Part shown: in pieces, positions 33,771 through 45,655 of the stretch | Layout: every line of letters begins with the position of its first letter | Numbering within the stretch: position 1 is the first letter of the stretch | Source: Termitomyces sp. T153 | Taxonomy: Eukaryota; Basidiomycota; Agaricomycetes; Agaricales; Lyophyllaceae | Assembly (NCBI GenBank): GCA_018296165.2 | Contig: JACKQL020000009.1 | Span: forward strand, 372,001-436,000 | Length of the DNA: 64,000 nucleotides | Direction: 5' to 3' | Program-made: the position numbers and the translations under genes | Notes under the pieces: model-generated | Seen by the model: the letters and a program-made list of their open reading frames with translations, nothing else | Databases searched by the model: none | What the model was told of the DNA's origin: nothing

Positions 33771-36285
33771 GACCATATTGGAATATTGTTGATGTGATAA
33801 TGTGAAGAGTACTGCAGACATGATTGTGAGGGCCTCTATGGGGCCACCACTACTTTGTTTGACTTACTATATATCCTTGACCACTATTGCCTGTATCCCA
33901 ATCATGTTTATATGTTTGCAGGGGTATGTTACTCACAAGTTACTGACACAGCTACCTATACTAATCATACACATACTTAGATCAACATTACACACAATAT
34001 GCTCACATTTATACATGTTTGGGGTTCAACATACTGAAATTGATACTAGGTGTTGGTTGCACTTATGAATATACACTGCTACCTGATTGGATTTCCGACA
34101 GGTCATGGGCTTACTCTGAGCAGGCTACTTGACACAGTACCACTGCTTGTTGGAAATCCTATCATTCTTTGTGATGCTGATTGCATTGGACTATCTCCAT
34201 TTGGAGTTGCTCCTGGATTGTTTTTTCCCTTTGTCAGGGAACTGTTCCATCACATCCTGATTAGGGAAAAGATCTTATTGTTTCTGTTGAACAAAAAACA
34301 CTACTCTGCTTATCTACTCTTAGTCTATGACTACTGCCAAATCAACAAAACTCAAAGATGTCACCCACTGATGCCACTGCCCCTACCATTTGTGCTATTT
34401 CCATCTGTGGAGCAGACTGGAAACACAAGAGGTTTAACTACAACTGCAAATTCCCTACTGCCAACTTCACAAAAATGGTCTAAAGCTGGAGATCCACAAA
34501 TTATGATATCACCATGAGGGAGGTACTCAAAGTGCATGCTACACTTGTTGCTGTTAGTCTGGAAGGCCAACAGTGGCTGGTCACTATAAAGTGCAAATAT
34601 ATGTATCACAACCTATTTGTGGTAATTTTCAATCATCTGACAGAGCATCCTTGCTTTAGTATTGGAAGAATACTGATTTATACCACAAAAATTTGTGGAG
34701 ACAAGGTGTTGTGTGATCTACAGAACAGGCCATCAGTTATGACAACACTCAACCATGTTGGAAAAATTCTCTGAGCTGGATCAGTCAGAATCAGGCAAGA
34801 TCAGGGACTTTTAGACAGGTCCAGATGTCAGACCTGATCAGATATGCACCTGATGAAGCACAAGGCTGATCTGATCTGATCTGATGAGCTGATTAGGGCC
34901 TGATTGTGAACAACTGATTAGAGTGGTTTACCTTCTTATCAACCACTTTACTTTACTTACCACTGTCACTTATTTTACTTTACTTTTACTGTACTTACCC
35001 ACTTCTTATTTACTTAGCTTACTTTACTTACTAAGTTCACTTTACTTTGCTGATTTATGACTTTACTTACTTAGCTTACTTACCTACTAAATTCACTTTA
35101 CTTTGTTTACTTATGGTTATTATCGTCCTATTAATGATTTGTCAGTTATCATTGATGAGAAATTACAATATTAGAACTTACATTGTTGGAAGTTTGAACA
35201 TGGCTCCTCATGCAAGACCCATCCAACAAATGTTGGCAATACTTACTACTATACCAAGCATCTGTTATTATAGATGGGAAATGAGGTTGATATATTACCT
35301 ACTCCTGAGAGGTACTCATACTTTTTTCACCTTTTCCTAATCATATTTCTGTTACTGAAACTTATTACAGGAGACAAAAAACAAGTACTATTAACACTAT
35401 ATGTTATACAGAATGTTACATGATTTTTGATTCAGAGTGTACCAAAACAGTAGCTCAAGAATGAAAGAAGACTTGATGGAGAGCAAATTTGAAATTGAGC
35501 AAGACAAGAAATGATTTTGTGTGAACTGAAAGAATTATCTACTCTCATGACTATCCAAAATGCCTTGCATCAGGCTCCTTGGTGACTTCATTCTGCCCTG
35601 AGAGGCTCTTAGCCCTCTCTCTCTCTGCAGCTCTGCCACAGCCTCATGGAGTTGTACCATGCCCAGGGTTTACTCTTTGAGATGCCATCAAATCTGGCAT
35701 ATTTGTGTTGTCATAAGTAGAAAGCACCTCAATGCCAAGGTCAGGATAATGGTGATCTTGAGACTCCCAAGATGGAATGGGAAATGGAGAGGGCAACTGA
35801 GTGGACTTCCATTGATCTGAGTTGCTAGCATTGTTTTCTCTGAGTCTGTTGAGGTGATTGAAGAGGGGAAAGCAAGTAGTTTTTGCATAACTGACCCTGT
35901 GTAACAGACTATGCCCCTGAGTGTATATTTTACTTATTTTAGTTATTATATTCTACATATTACATATTTTATCTATACCATATTGCATTCATAAGGGGAT
36001 CTATTGTTGTTCTACACTATGTACAGGAATCCAAGCAATTGGAATACTTCTGTATCTGTGTGAACACAAGAATATAAGCCATAACTATGTTACACCCTGT
36101 AGCTGATTACAAAGTCAAACATGCACCAATATTAGCTGATTGGGTATTAGAGACATTGGATAACAAAGGTGTGGACTGTGCCACCATGTGGGAAGGATTA
36201 TGTGTTGAACAGCCTGCTCTGCTGCTGGAATGGAAAGAACTCAATGTGAAGCTGGGTATTCCAATGGCACTGATGCTGAAATGTA
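33771..36285. other. CpG-poor transposon-like region, no recognised gene
   Basis: Open frames at 34050-34517 (PTGHGLTLSRLLDTV, AYLLLVYDYCQINK) and 34514-34774 are not recognised. A TTACTTAC-rich low-complexity stretch lies at 34925-35115. The base composition matches the neighbouring transposon blocks. Confidence 0.5.
34925..35115. repeat. Low-complexity (TTACT)-rich tract
   Basis: Degenerate runs of TTTACTTACT with interspersed TTCACTTTACTTTG, about 190 bp, preceded by a short GATCT repeat at 34870-34885. Confidence 0.7.
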
Positions 36286-36558
36286 TCAAAGGTCCATGTT
36301 GAAATTGTCAGAGCTGTCAAAGTCCTCACCTGACTGTTTCATCATGTCCAGCAATGCCTGTTGGGCAATTTCTATGATGCTGCCCCATTTCATCCCAATA
36401 GCATTTGGGGAGACCTTCCCAGTCATCAATGTGCCAGGCCCAAACAATAGAAACTGAGCAATCTTGTAATGCTGCATCAATGAATGAATTTGTTGTTGAT
36501 CTACCTTCAATGATGCTGGACTCAGAAACATTGTAGTCACCTTGAAATTCATGGGATC
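36286..36558 (-). pseudogene. 3' part of an unknown frame interrupted by element Y
   Basis: On the minus strand a frame enters from 50266-50511 (KVKYILFSSIIYA). After removal of the 13.7-kb Y element and one AGCAT, it continues in frame here as DPMNFKVTTMFLSPASLKVD, FLLFGPGTLMTGK and MKWGSIIEIAQQALLDMM. The in-frame restoration confirms the insertion. The protein family was not recognised. CpG depletion suggests an older mobile element. Confidence 0.6.
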
Positions 36559-36563
36559 AGCAT

Positions 36564-36781
36564 TGTAATGTTTCTGTTACAGTTTGCACAGCTTATGGTT
36601 CATACTCTGTAAGTCAAAACCAGTCAATAGTTCTTTCTACAAAGTATGAAGTAAGGTGCTGCCTTACATAAGTAATTGTATAGTACTTTTAGAGATAGCA
36701 TCATGTGACACTACCCATATCATTAAGCATTATTATTAGTAGTGCACAACAGTGAAGGCAAGTAATGGGCACTCTGTTACA
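36564..36781 (-). repeat. Family Y 3' LTR, 218 bp
   Basis: Near-identical to 50048-50265 over its full length, with the polypurine tract directly upstream on the minus strand. Differences between the two LTRs are mostly C/T or G/A. Confidence 0.9.
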
Positions 36782-36799
36782 TACCCCCCTTTTGAGTCC

Positions 36800-38885
36800 A
36801 TCAACAGACTCACTTCCAAAAGACAACTGTAGTAAATGACAGAAAAAGGGTGGAATATGGCATCCCACCCACAAGAGTGCATCAGAATTTTGAGTACAAA
36901 TTCCTATGTTGAATTGTGATAAAATCAAACAATTCTACATAAATAGAGTGTATCTAAGCATGCTGTCCAAATGCACTGAGTGAGAAGAGTGGGCTAATAG
37001 TGCCCATATATGTATTGACAGCATAGGATGAACTCATCTCATAGCTCACCCATCCTGTTCATCCATCTTTGAAGGCTATGGCCTCCTTGTTGCTTATGAT
37101 GTCTGCCCAGCACTCCAATACAGCATTAGCTGTATTGTTGGAGCCACTGGATCTAGCCTCAGGAGCAGTGGGAGTAGTGACATTAGTTGCTACCACCACT
37201 TCTGAAGCACTGGGGACAACTGGTGTAGTTGTTACTGGTTGGACAGGTGTGGTCAATGCTGGGTTGTCAGCATAGTCCAGTTCCATGGACTCCTTTGAAG
37301 GGGCATCCTCTGAGGATGCATCAGAGCTCAATTCTGGGTTGTTAGTGGCCAAAGCCACTGACAACAAAGGCCCTGCCTCAGTTGGGGCTGCAGTCACTGC
37401 AGGAACCATGGATGATAACTCCGCTGTGGCTGCCAAAGCAGCATTCACCACTTTGGCTGGTCAGTACATGAGGTGAGTGAAGATCTCCTCCTCTCCATAG
37501 TGCAGCCATTCAGCCGCACCAAGAGGGGAGTGCCCTCTGCTCTCATGAATCTGAAGGAGCATGCAGAAGCTCTCCTGGTTGTCAGCAGTGGGTATATACC
37601 ACCCATCATACCCCTCTACAGCAGGGGGGGATCTCAATGGTTTAGAATTGAAAATGATGTTCATTCTTGTCCTGCATAAACAGGTCCATGTGTAGTGCAC
37701 TCCTAGACCAGTGGTGATCAAGGAAGCATATACCATAGATATACATTTGATTCACCTAGGATGAGGGCACACAGTTAGCTAGGAGGTGACAAATCACCTC
37801 TGCCTCACTGAAGTTGTTCATTTGCATAGGCAGCACTTGCAGCCTATGTAGAGTAAAAGTATGGGAGGAGATCATATTAAACTCCCCTACCTGGTGCTGG
37901 TAGCTGTTGACTGCCTGACTGCCTCTTGATAGAGACATGGCTGAGCAACCACCATGGCAAACAGCCTCATATAGGTTGTTTGCGCATGTGGAAGAGTTGG
38001 GGCTAGTGCCTGACTCAAGATATATCTGAAGACCAAACATTGTTCTATATGCAAGGACACATTGATGGCAATGCCTGAGTACAGGTTCTGTGAATCTGGA
38101 TGGCCATGTTGCAGTATATACTGCATCCAGGCATTGATGTTAAAGTGGAGGCTGATCAGGACTTGAGTAAGTCCTGCTCCCTGTGTGTTGTTGTCTATAT
38201 GGCCAAGCATAGCCAACAATCATGAGGGTCAGGGAACTGGGATCCAATGACAGTCTCCCTTGGGCAGAGTTGTTTCTAACTCTGCTGAGGTCAACTCCAT
38301 GACTCACCACATTGTGCAGTTGCACAAGTCTGAAGTGGTGTAGAAGGAGATCCAGTGGAACTCCTGGAGGAGGAGAGCAGCATGAATCTGCTCCCTCATA
38401 GTAACCTCGGATCTGCTGTCCCAAATGAGCTTCAGGATTAGGCAAATCTGCTCTGGATTCATGGGCATTACATGGGGAGCCAATCAGTACAACAATTTGT
38501 AATGTGGGGATATGTGATATATTTCAGCCATCTCTATTGAGTGGGCAAAGACCACTTCATCATGAACAAAAACTGCATTGGTCATTGTTGACCAATAGAA
38601 GTTGGGGTGGAGAATACTCCTGAAGTTGTTCTGGTGCTCAAAGTGCCCACAAACCAAAGTAGTTTCCCAGCCATCTGGAAGGTGGCTAGGCACAGTATCA
38701 TTGAGATGCTTGAAGTCCAGTTTGGACTTCTATGCATTGATAGCTAACAGCTGTCTGGCATTAGCATTGTGCTGCTCCTTACAACAATACTCGACAGTGT
38801 TGTCATCAGAATTACTGTCCAGAATACATTGTTTAGATGTAGGGATGTCATCATCATCATTGCTACGCAAGTTGGATACCACTGG
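36800..38885 (-). pseudogene. Family Y 3' reading frame, unknown protein
   Basis: Minus-strand fragments read, from the right, LDFKHLNDTVPSHLPDGWET, FRSILHPNFYWSTMTNAVF, EMAEIYHISPHYKLLYW, then after frame changes INAWMQYILQHGHPDSQNLY, YMRLFAMVVAQPCLYQEAV and a Ser/Thr/Ala/Pro-rich C-terminus. A second decayed copy of the same protein lies at 51951-53310 on the plus strand, so this is a real transposon-encoded family. It is not gag, protease, reverse transcriptase or integrase by any motif I can see. An extra ORF at this 3' position could be env-like, but no membrane segment is evident. The upstream end is cut by the X element. Confidence 0.6.
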
Positions 38886-39307
38886 TGTAAGGGCAACTTC
38901 TGAAGGCTGTGGCTCAGTCACACAACTGACAAAGGGAAATCCAAAGTCTATTCAGTACTGTATAGTGTCTACTGAGATAACTACTCACTTGGCAAAGGGA
39001 AATCCAAAGAGAACAAGTCTGGAGATTCCCTAGGCTAGGTGTGATGCTTCAGAAGCTTCAGAAGCATGAGAAACAACTGTACAGTATGACAGAGGAGAAA
39101 GACAAAAGTGATGTGTCAGCAATTGGTCAGCAGTTACATAAGCTGACAGCATTGTCAAAAGGGTCACACTTGTACTAGTGCAGCCTGAGGGCTGGAATTA
39201 GGACCAATAGATAGGGACAAGAAAGGAGAATGAAGGAAAACTATCATGGGGAAATCTGACAAGAACTGGAGAAGGAGAAAGGGAACCAAGTAGGATGTCC
39301 CCTGACA
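38886..39307 (-). repeat. Family X 3' LTR, 422 bp
   Basis: Plus-strand ends TGTAAGGG...CCCTGACA. The polypurine run CTAAAGGGGGGGTGA (39322-39308 on the minus strand) directly precedes it. The same LTR occurs solo at 21851-23444. The base run to its left, ACTGG (38881-38885), is the only visible side of its target duplication. Confidence 0.9.
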
Positions 39308-39324
39308 TCACCCCCCCTTTAGCA

Positions 39325-41239
39325 TGCAGCATCTTGATGCACTGGATAGAAGAAGTTACAAATTGCCTGGTCAGCTGGTGAAATAGAGTAGATGCCTCAA
39401 ATGGTTTTTGGAGCATCAGGATGACTATGGTAGAAGTCCTGGACCAGGCCTGATGCATGAACATTAGCCTGTGGTTCCCAAGAGATGTCCTCAATGCTAT
39501 ATCCCTTCCATTTCACCTTGAAGTGCAACTTCCCTTGGAATACCCTGCTATCCAAGATTTCCTCCACCTCATACTCCTCCTCATCATTGATCAGGACTGG
39601 TGGTGGGAGTGGCTTAGGGTGACAGCCTGGGATTGGATCCTCTGGAGCTGAATAACTTGACCACATTGAAGACTGGGTGCAGTTGGCATAGGCTTGCTGG
39701 GAGTTTAAGTCAGTATGCCAAAGGCCTGACCTTCTTCTCCACTGTGAAGGAATCAAGATGACAATGTGACAGCTTCTAGGATGGCCTTGTTGTCTTAATG
39801 TCTGAGCTATCCAAGTACACATGGTCCTCAGGCTTGTAAACTGAGGCAGGTGTCTGTCTGCAATTATAGTACCATGCCATGTCTTCCTTGGCCTTTACCA
39901 ATGCAGCTTTTGCCTCCTCCTGTGCTCTCCTCATCCAATCCACAAACTTGTTGACCGAGTCATTCTCTGAGGGGCATGCCCAAGGTTCAAATCCAATGCA
40001 AGGGTGCCTGCCAGTGTCCAGGAAGAATGGAGTCATCTGCATGAAAGAGTGGAGATGGTTGTTGTATTGGAATTCTGCATCCAGCAGCAGCTCATCCCAG
40101 TCATCCTGCCTCTCATTACAAAAAAGGTGGAAATACTGTTCCAGTTCCTGGTTAACATGTTCTGTCTGCCTATCTGACTGAGTCTGATAGGCTGTGGTGG
40201 TATGGAGCTTCACTCCTAGCAGGCAATACAGCTCTCAGGTGAATTCTGCCACAAACTGGGGGTTCTGGTCAGAGATATACCCATCTGACAGACTATGGAG
40301 TTTTCAGACATTCTTCCAATACAGGCTGGCCACTCCCAAGGCAGAGCATGTGGTGTGAGTAGGTATGAAGTGAGCTTGTTTGCCATAGAGGTCCACCACT
40401 ACCATCACAGCATGCTACACATGAGCATCTGGGAGTTCCACAATGAAATCCACTAATGCAACACTCCAGTGAGCAGCTGGAATAGGGAGTGGGTGGAGCT
40501 GGCCCATGGGTGCTTGGTGGCAAGGCTTGGTGCAGAGACAGAGATTGCAGGTGCTTGTATAGGTGCCTACATATCAGGAGATCTGTGGCCATCAATAGTT
40601 CTGTGATATCAGCTCCAGCATCTTCTACCTTCCAGGATGTCCAGCTACCCAAAAGTTGTGATGTTGTTCTACAATGCACTGGCAAAGTTCTGGAATGTTA
40701 GGCACATAAATGCATTCTCTGAAGGTCAGAAGCCCATCCTGAAGACCCCACTCATCTGCATGCACTGACTTGACTCCACTTGCCTGTTGAGCTTGTAGGG
40801 CCTGTACAGCCTAGGCAACCACATTCTCCTGCACACCCTTCCAGTTCCCTCTTTGGATATATCTAAGGATGTTTGCCTCATCCCCTTGAACCACAATCCC
40901 TTCTAGTGCATGGATGGCAAAGAGCTCAGGCTTGAGGAGGACAATGTTGTTGTTATCTCCTGCTCCTGTGCCATAGTCAGCCTGCCTGGACAGTGCATTC
41001 AGTTTGCCCATGCTCCATCCTGGTTTGTAGTGCAATGAAAAGTCAAATTTGGCCAGATACAGAGACCACCAAGCTTGACATTGATTGAGTTTCTTAGCAG
41101 AATGGAAGTACTCCAGGTTCTTGTAGTCTGTCCAGACTTCAAACTTATGCCATGCACCCTTGAGGAAATGCCATCATTCTTCAAAGGACCAAATAATTGC
41201 TAGCATCTCCTTATCATGGATCTTGTAGTTCTATTCTTC
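39325..41239 (-). pseudogene. Ty3/gypsy chromovirus pol 3' half: RNase H, integrase, chromodomain
   Basis: Read on the minus strand: RNase H (KIHDKEMLAIIWSFEE, FEVWTDYKNLEYF, 41230-41110) and the tether LHYKPGWSMGKLNALSRQADYG (near 41000). The integrase core end (TTAYQTQSDRQTEHVNQELE, WDELLLDAEFQYNNH, about 40210-40070) follows. It ends with a chromodomain (EYEVEEILDSRVF, FKVKWKGYSIEDISWEP, 39575-39460). Reverse transcriptase is missing because the sequence is cut at about 41239 by the E element. Multiple stops and frame changes are present. The H3K9-methyl-type chromodomain suggests targeting to heterochromatin, by family knowledge. Confidence 0.88.
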
Positions 41240-41331
41240 GAGTGTTTGGTTGCCAGTGCAAGGGGATCACACCCGCCTAGTAAGGACTCACCCAGTGCAG
41301 CTGAGCCCCCGAGGTCAGCGGAACCCTGACA
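41240..41331 (+). repeat. Family E 5' LTR remnant (last 92 bp)
   Basis: Matches the end of copy E (46690-46790): GAGTGTT, GTTGCCAGTGCAAGGGGATC, GCCTAGTAAGGACTC, then GGAACCCTGACA. It joins gypsy RNase H sequence at its left edge. Confidence 0.9.
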
Positions 41332-41332
41332 T

Positions 41333-41344
41333 AATATCAAGACT
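41333..41344 (+). promoter_or_regulatory. Putative self-priming primer-binding site
   Basis: AATATCAAGACT lies one base after the 5' LTR end and is the exact reverse complement of AGTCTTGATATT at 46112-46123 in the 3' LTR. The latter is about 25-30 bases downstream of the TATATAAG motif (46080-46087), where transcription would start. The tRNA-complement start TGG is absent. This is the arrangement known from Tf1-type self-priming elements. Confidence 0.6.
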
Positions 41345-44259
41345 CTACCTTACCCCATCCGTGATGCCCGCACTATCTCCACACACACGATCAAATAACT
41401 CCGATGTCTATGGTCTACCCGTGCCTCGAAACCCTTATGATTCATACAGCCCTGCCCAATTTGCCGAGGCACATTGAGTCGCAGATCCGACACCAAACGT
41501 CCCCTCTGCTCCGGTTACATCCATACAACGGCCCCCCCTCCCCCTGGACACCCTCCCCAACTCACACCCAACCTCCAACCCCTCGCGCAAACCGTCAAAT
41601 CATCTCCCACCCCACCCTTACCCTCTCCGCCAAATCTGTTCTCTTGCACAAAGTTGACCCCAACATCACCCCAAAGAACAGCATCCTAAAACCTGGCAAC
41701 CATCCGACCAAATGAGCAACAATGTCTCTGGCACTGTGCCAACCCTCTGACAAACAATAACGCCAACCCGCCGCAAAACAGTCACCCATTGCATGAGGGT
41801 CGCCAGCCATGATGAGACCACTGAAAATGCGCTTCCCTGAAGCCCGCCTGTGGATCCACCGACCCACTAGCAACCCCGCAGACCGACAAATGCGACTAAT
41901 CACCAACAACATCACCAAACCCTACTATCGACCCCCCGACCCTCACCCCGACCACCTCCAAGGAACTATGCCCTCCGACAACTAGCCCCAAAACCACCAA
42001 AATCAAGCTCGACCCAACAACCCCAACAACAGAACAAGAACCCCAGATGTAGGCTATGCTCCAACCCCAGAACCTGCTTCTGGACCTTGGTCAACTCAGC
42101 CATCACCTCTGCCCAACAAATAAAGGTGCCCCGACACCTCCGACCCAACCCCAACAACCCTGGCACAAGACCAAGACATCCCCAAGCTTCTAGACGGTCA
42201 GGAAAAGAATGGCTACACACCCTCCACCCCGCTGGCTAAAGCACAGCCCCAAAGTTAACGAGGAGAACTGTGGCACCCCACTCTCGACAAGGGACAACTC
42301 CGGACTGCGCCGCTATTTCAACACCTTCTCCCACACAATCCGGAACCCCTGACATTGAGGAACCTTGATGCTGACCCTCCCCACATGCCACTCCCGAACC
42401 TAAACTCCACCACCAGACTCCGCCACCTCCCACGAAGGAACTCCCAGCATAGGAGTCACCCCGAACTAACTATAGGAAAAAGGACCCTATACAAAGTAGT
42501 TCCCCTAAGTACTCTAAATTTGCTGACATGTTCATATAAGGGAGGGAGAAGCCCACCATCACCCAGAGAGTCGTTTAAGCGACCTGACAACCCAAAGGGC
42601 ACATGCTCCGATATCCCTAAAGGACCTCCCCACCTGGCTCGACGACCCAAACAACCCCATGCCAGCCCAAAACTGCCCAACCCACCCCTCTGACCCCCTC
42701 CAAACCCCTCAACACAGCTCTGGACCCTAGCAACACGACTCCAGGGCCTCTGCTCCAACTATGACATTTGATCGAGGGGACTCACGGTGCCAGCCCAACA
42801 ACGATGCCCTGGTAGCCCCAACTCCGCAACATAAATCACCACCCACTCTGAGTCCCACCCCTATGCTGGAATATGTCCGTTGAACAGGGACCACACCATC
42901 GGAGCACCCAGAAGCAAGCCACATACAAGTATCCTCTTTGGAGTACCCAGAAGCAGGCCACATGCGAAGTAATCTCTTGGAGTACCCTAAAGGTCACTGA
43001 TGCCTTCCCCAAGAAGCGAGTGGTGCCTCTCCCCACTGCCACCCCGCATTTGCAACAATCTCCAGGCCGCTCCGGAACACGAATGAAGAGTTGCCTCAAC
43101 CCTGCTGCGACTCCCAGGGAGCCCCACTCCAGTGCCTCCCCACAACCGACCTCCCCGCCGCCCCCCAACAACTGTAAACAACCAACAAACCCCCACTGAG
43201 TGACCCTTGTGTCAACTCCGGGACTGCCCACTTCTTTCCCAATGAAGGAACCACCGACCCCCAGGTAGGAACAACCCTCGGAATGAGCCCTGAAGCATCT
43301 CCACTGAGGTGAGCCACTCCCCAACCAACCCCCGCGCTGCCCCTGCCCAAAAAAGAAAGATCCACCAACACAACTCCAACAGACCTCCAAACTCAAGGGA
43401 GTATCAGAAATATGTAAGACCCCTCTGTCCGTCTCGGGACTTACCTTTGGTCAGGAAAGCAATGTCACATAGATGACTCGGAACCTCAAATTTCAGCTCC
43501 GGACCCAAAGGAACTGGTCAGGACTGATCACCCTGCATCCTGCCCCCTCATCAACACTCTGGAGCACACCAAAGCACCACTCAAACACGCCTGCCCACAG
43601 ACGCAATATTCTGGAACACGACCTTGACCCAGGCCAGCTATGCCGCGAGGACGAACCTCGCCCCACCGACCCCCACCAATGAAGAAGGCCCTGCCGCCTT
43701 CGCCACCAGCGCCAGCATAAGGACCGGATCACGGGAAGACCTCCATCCCCCCCGCCAACCGCACTGCCAAGAAGACCAAAGCCTGAACCTGCTGGACACC
43801 CATGAAAGATTCAAAGGTCTGCCCTCCAATACCAACACGGCGCACATCCCCGCCGCAGACCAAAGAAAACCCCTACACCCCTGGTCGGAAATTCTGAGAA
43901 TCGAACTCAATACAACACCCCAAAATGCCATGGAACTCCACCAGAGAACTCCCACCACCCCCACCGGACCTTGGGAGCCCTCCCTGCAATGCCCCGCCCC
44001 GTCCCGACAAACCCCAGGACTAGCCAGCACAGATAGGCACTAGCGGGCGTAACCCCTGCCTCTGGATTCACTAGGGATTCAACTCCCTCTCACACCCCTG
44101 CATGTTTCGCTTACTTTGCCCTCATACCAACTAAAACCTCACTTCACATGCCCAGGGACCAAGAAAAGGACATGTTCGCATACAAAACTTATATATAAAT
44201 ACAACAGGCAAGGGAGGCAGCAAGTCCGAGAGCAACAAGAAACGAGGCCCGCACCCATC

Positions 44260-45441
44260 TCACTCCCTCCCCGGACCCCCCAGCAACCCTACCCCCAGGT
44301 CTACTTCCATCTGGGCCCGCACCACTGCTAAGACCTCCGCCAACCCCGGCAACGCCTCCCCCGTGTCAGCTGCCACCTCCCACCACAACCCTGGGGCCAC
44401 CACATTGCGTCGCTGATGCCCCGCCAACAACCTCTCCAATCGTGCCATTCCCTGCTGCAACTCGGGAGGCTGAACCGCGGACCCCTGCGTCAACCCGTCC
44501 TGAATCAATGCGAACACTGCGGAGGCACCGTCCAAGAGGACCTGATGCTCCCACACCCAGCCTAAACCCAGAAAATGAACCGTTAGTAACGAATGGAGGA
44601 ATGGGAGGCAACTCACGGAGGATTCCCGTGTGCCCCGAAGCAGCGTCGTTGGCCAACCAGTCCTCCCTCCACCTCGCTGCCTCCAGCTCCGCCCACAACG
44701 CATCCCCCTCCGGAACTCGTCCCCGCCCCTCCGCTTCCCCCGTGGGCTGCCCCTCCATCTGTGTCAGACGCTCCTGCAAGCCCCGCACCTCTAATGCTTG
44801 CTCCGTCACCACGCACACCAAAGTGTTCCTTTCCCGCTCCATTGCCTCTTTCTCCATCTGCGCCACGTCACAGTCCTCCCTTGCCCATCGGAGCTCACCC
44901 TCCCATACTGCCAATGACATCGTCAAAGCCTCCACCTGCTTGTGAAGGAAGACCTCCATGATCAAAGGAATGGGTGCAGGGGGACTCAATGACCGTTCCG
45001 AGGGAATGCCCGGGGTAGGAGAAAAAAGGAAAGACTCCGGAGGCCCCGCCGATGGCTCGCGCCCATGCAGCTTCTTGCTGGGTCCCACCCCCAAGGGCGG
45101 GGAGGCTCAATGCTTCCCACGAATCACCGCCGAGGATGCCCCCTTTCCCCGACCACCCCGCAAAAGCCCCGCCTTCTCTGCAGACCGCCCCATGCTCCCC
45201 TCCTTTGGCAGCATGGGACGAAACTTGGTCCGCTTCGGGACCCCTGGAAAATCCACCACCACCACCACGGACAACTCTACAGAAAGCCCATCAATCATCC
45301 CAAAAAGACGAGTTGACACCACTTATGACTCCGGTCCCTGACACTAGCGCGGCGCCAACGCTCAAACTCCTCCCCCCCACTGTCGTACACCACCACCTCA
45401 TCCAAATCAGCGGGAGGGACTACTGGAATGCTGGGGGAAGA
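44260..45441 (-). pseudogene. Antisense coiled-coil gene inside element E, one intron
   Basis: Starts at an ATG at 45441 (MSSPSIPVVPPADLDEVVVY, then GGEEFERWRRASV). It needs one frameshift near 45300-45320 to enter SVELSVVVVVDFPGVPKRTK and has one TGA at 45107-45109. The frame then runs through GPSKKLHGREPSAGP, LIMEVFLHKQVEALT and a charged heptad-like coiled coil (about 44890-44670). The intron at 44616-44562 (55 nt, GTGAGT...TTTAG) joins ILR to WVWEHQVLLDGASAVF. The end is MARLERLLAGHQRR, WWEVAAD, LGVGLLGGPGRE, stop at 44260. Function unknown. The intact splice sites and frame on both sides of the intron make this a real gene relic, transcribed against the LTR direction. Confidence 0.65.
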
Positions 45442-45643
45442 CATGACGAAATTTGGGAAATCCCGGGGTACGTCCAAGGCTTTTAATTGATTGAGGAGAA
45501 CCCTGACAAAGCAGCAGCCACGCTTCGACTTTGTCTCCCACGCTGCTATCACTCGCTGCAGATTGATCAATATTGCTCGGCTTTGACTCCCATGCCCCGC
45601 CGACCCCCGTCCTGCTCCCTGCGTCTCGAAGGGTCTCAATGCT

Positions 45644-45655
45644 GAAGGGGGGTGA
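45644..45655 (+). promoter_or_regulatory. Polypurine tract of element E
   Basis: GAAGGGGGGTGA directly precedes the 3' LTR start TGTCAC. Similar tracts precede the X and Y 3' LTRs, which fixes the plus orientation of the E element. Confidence 0.75.

Noticed and set aside
39144..39307. Short LTR beginning at TGACAGC
   Set aside because: Comparison with 21851-23444 shows the LTR extends left to 38886; 39144 is only the site where copy C entered the other copy.
41240..41331. Independent solo LTR
   Set aside because: Only the last 92 bp are present and the following internal sequence has a matching primer site and distal 3' LTR, so it is the truncated 5' LTR of element E.
42836..43396. Long Gly/Cys/Trp-rich minus frame (186 codons) inside element E
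   Set aside because: The composition follows from the C-rich plus strand; no splice sites or recognised segments, unlike the frame at 44260-45441.
44442..44945. Plus-strand 167-codon frame in element E
   Set aside because: It is the complement of the antisense coiled-coil gene and does not continue across the intron.
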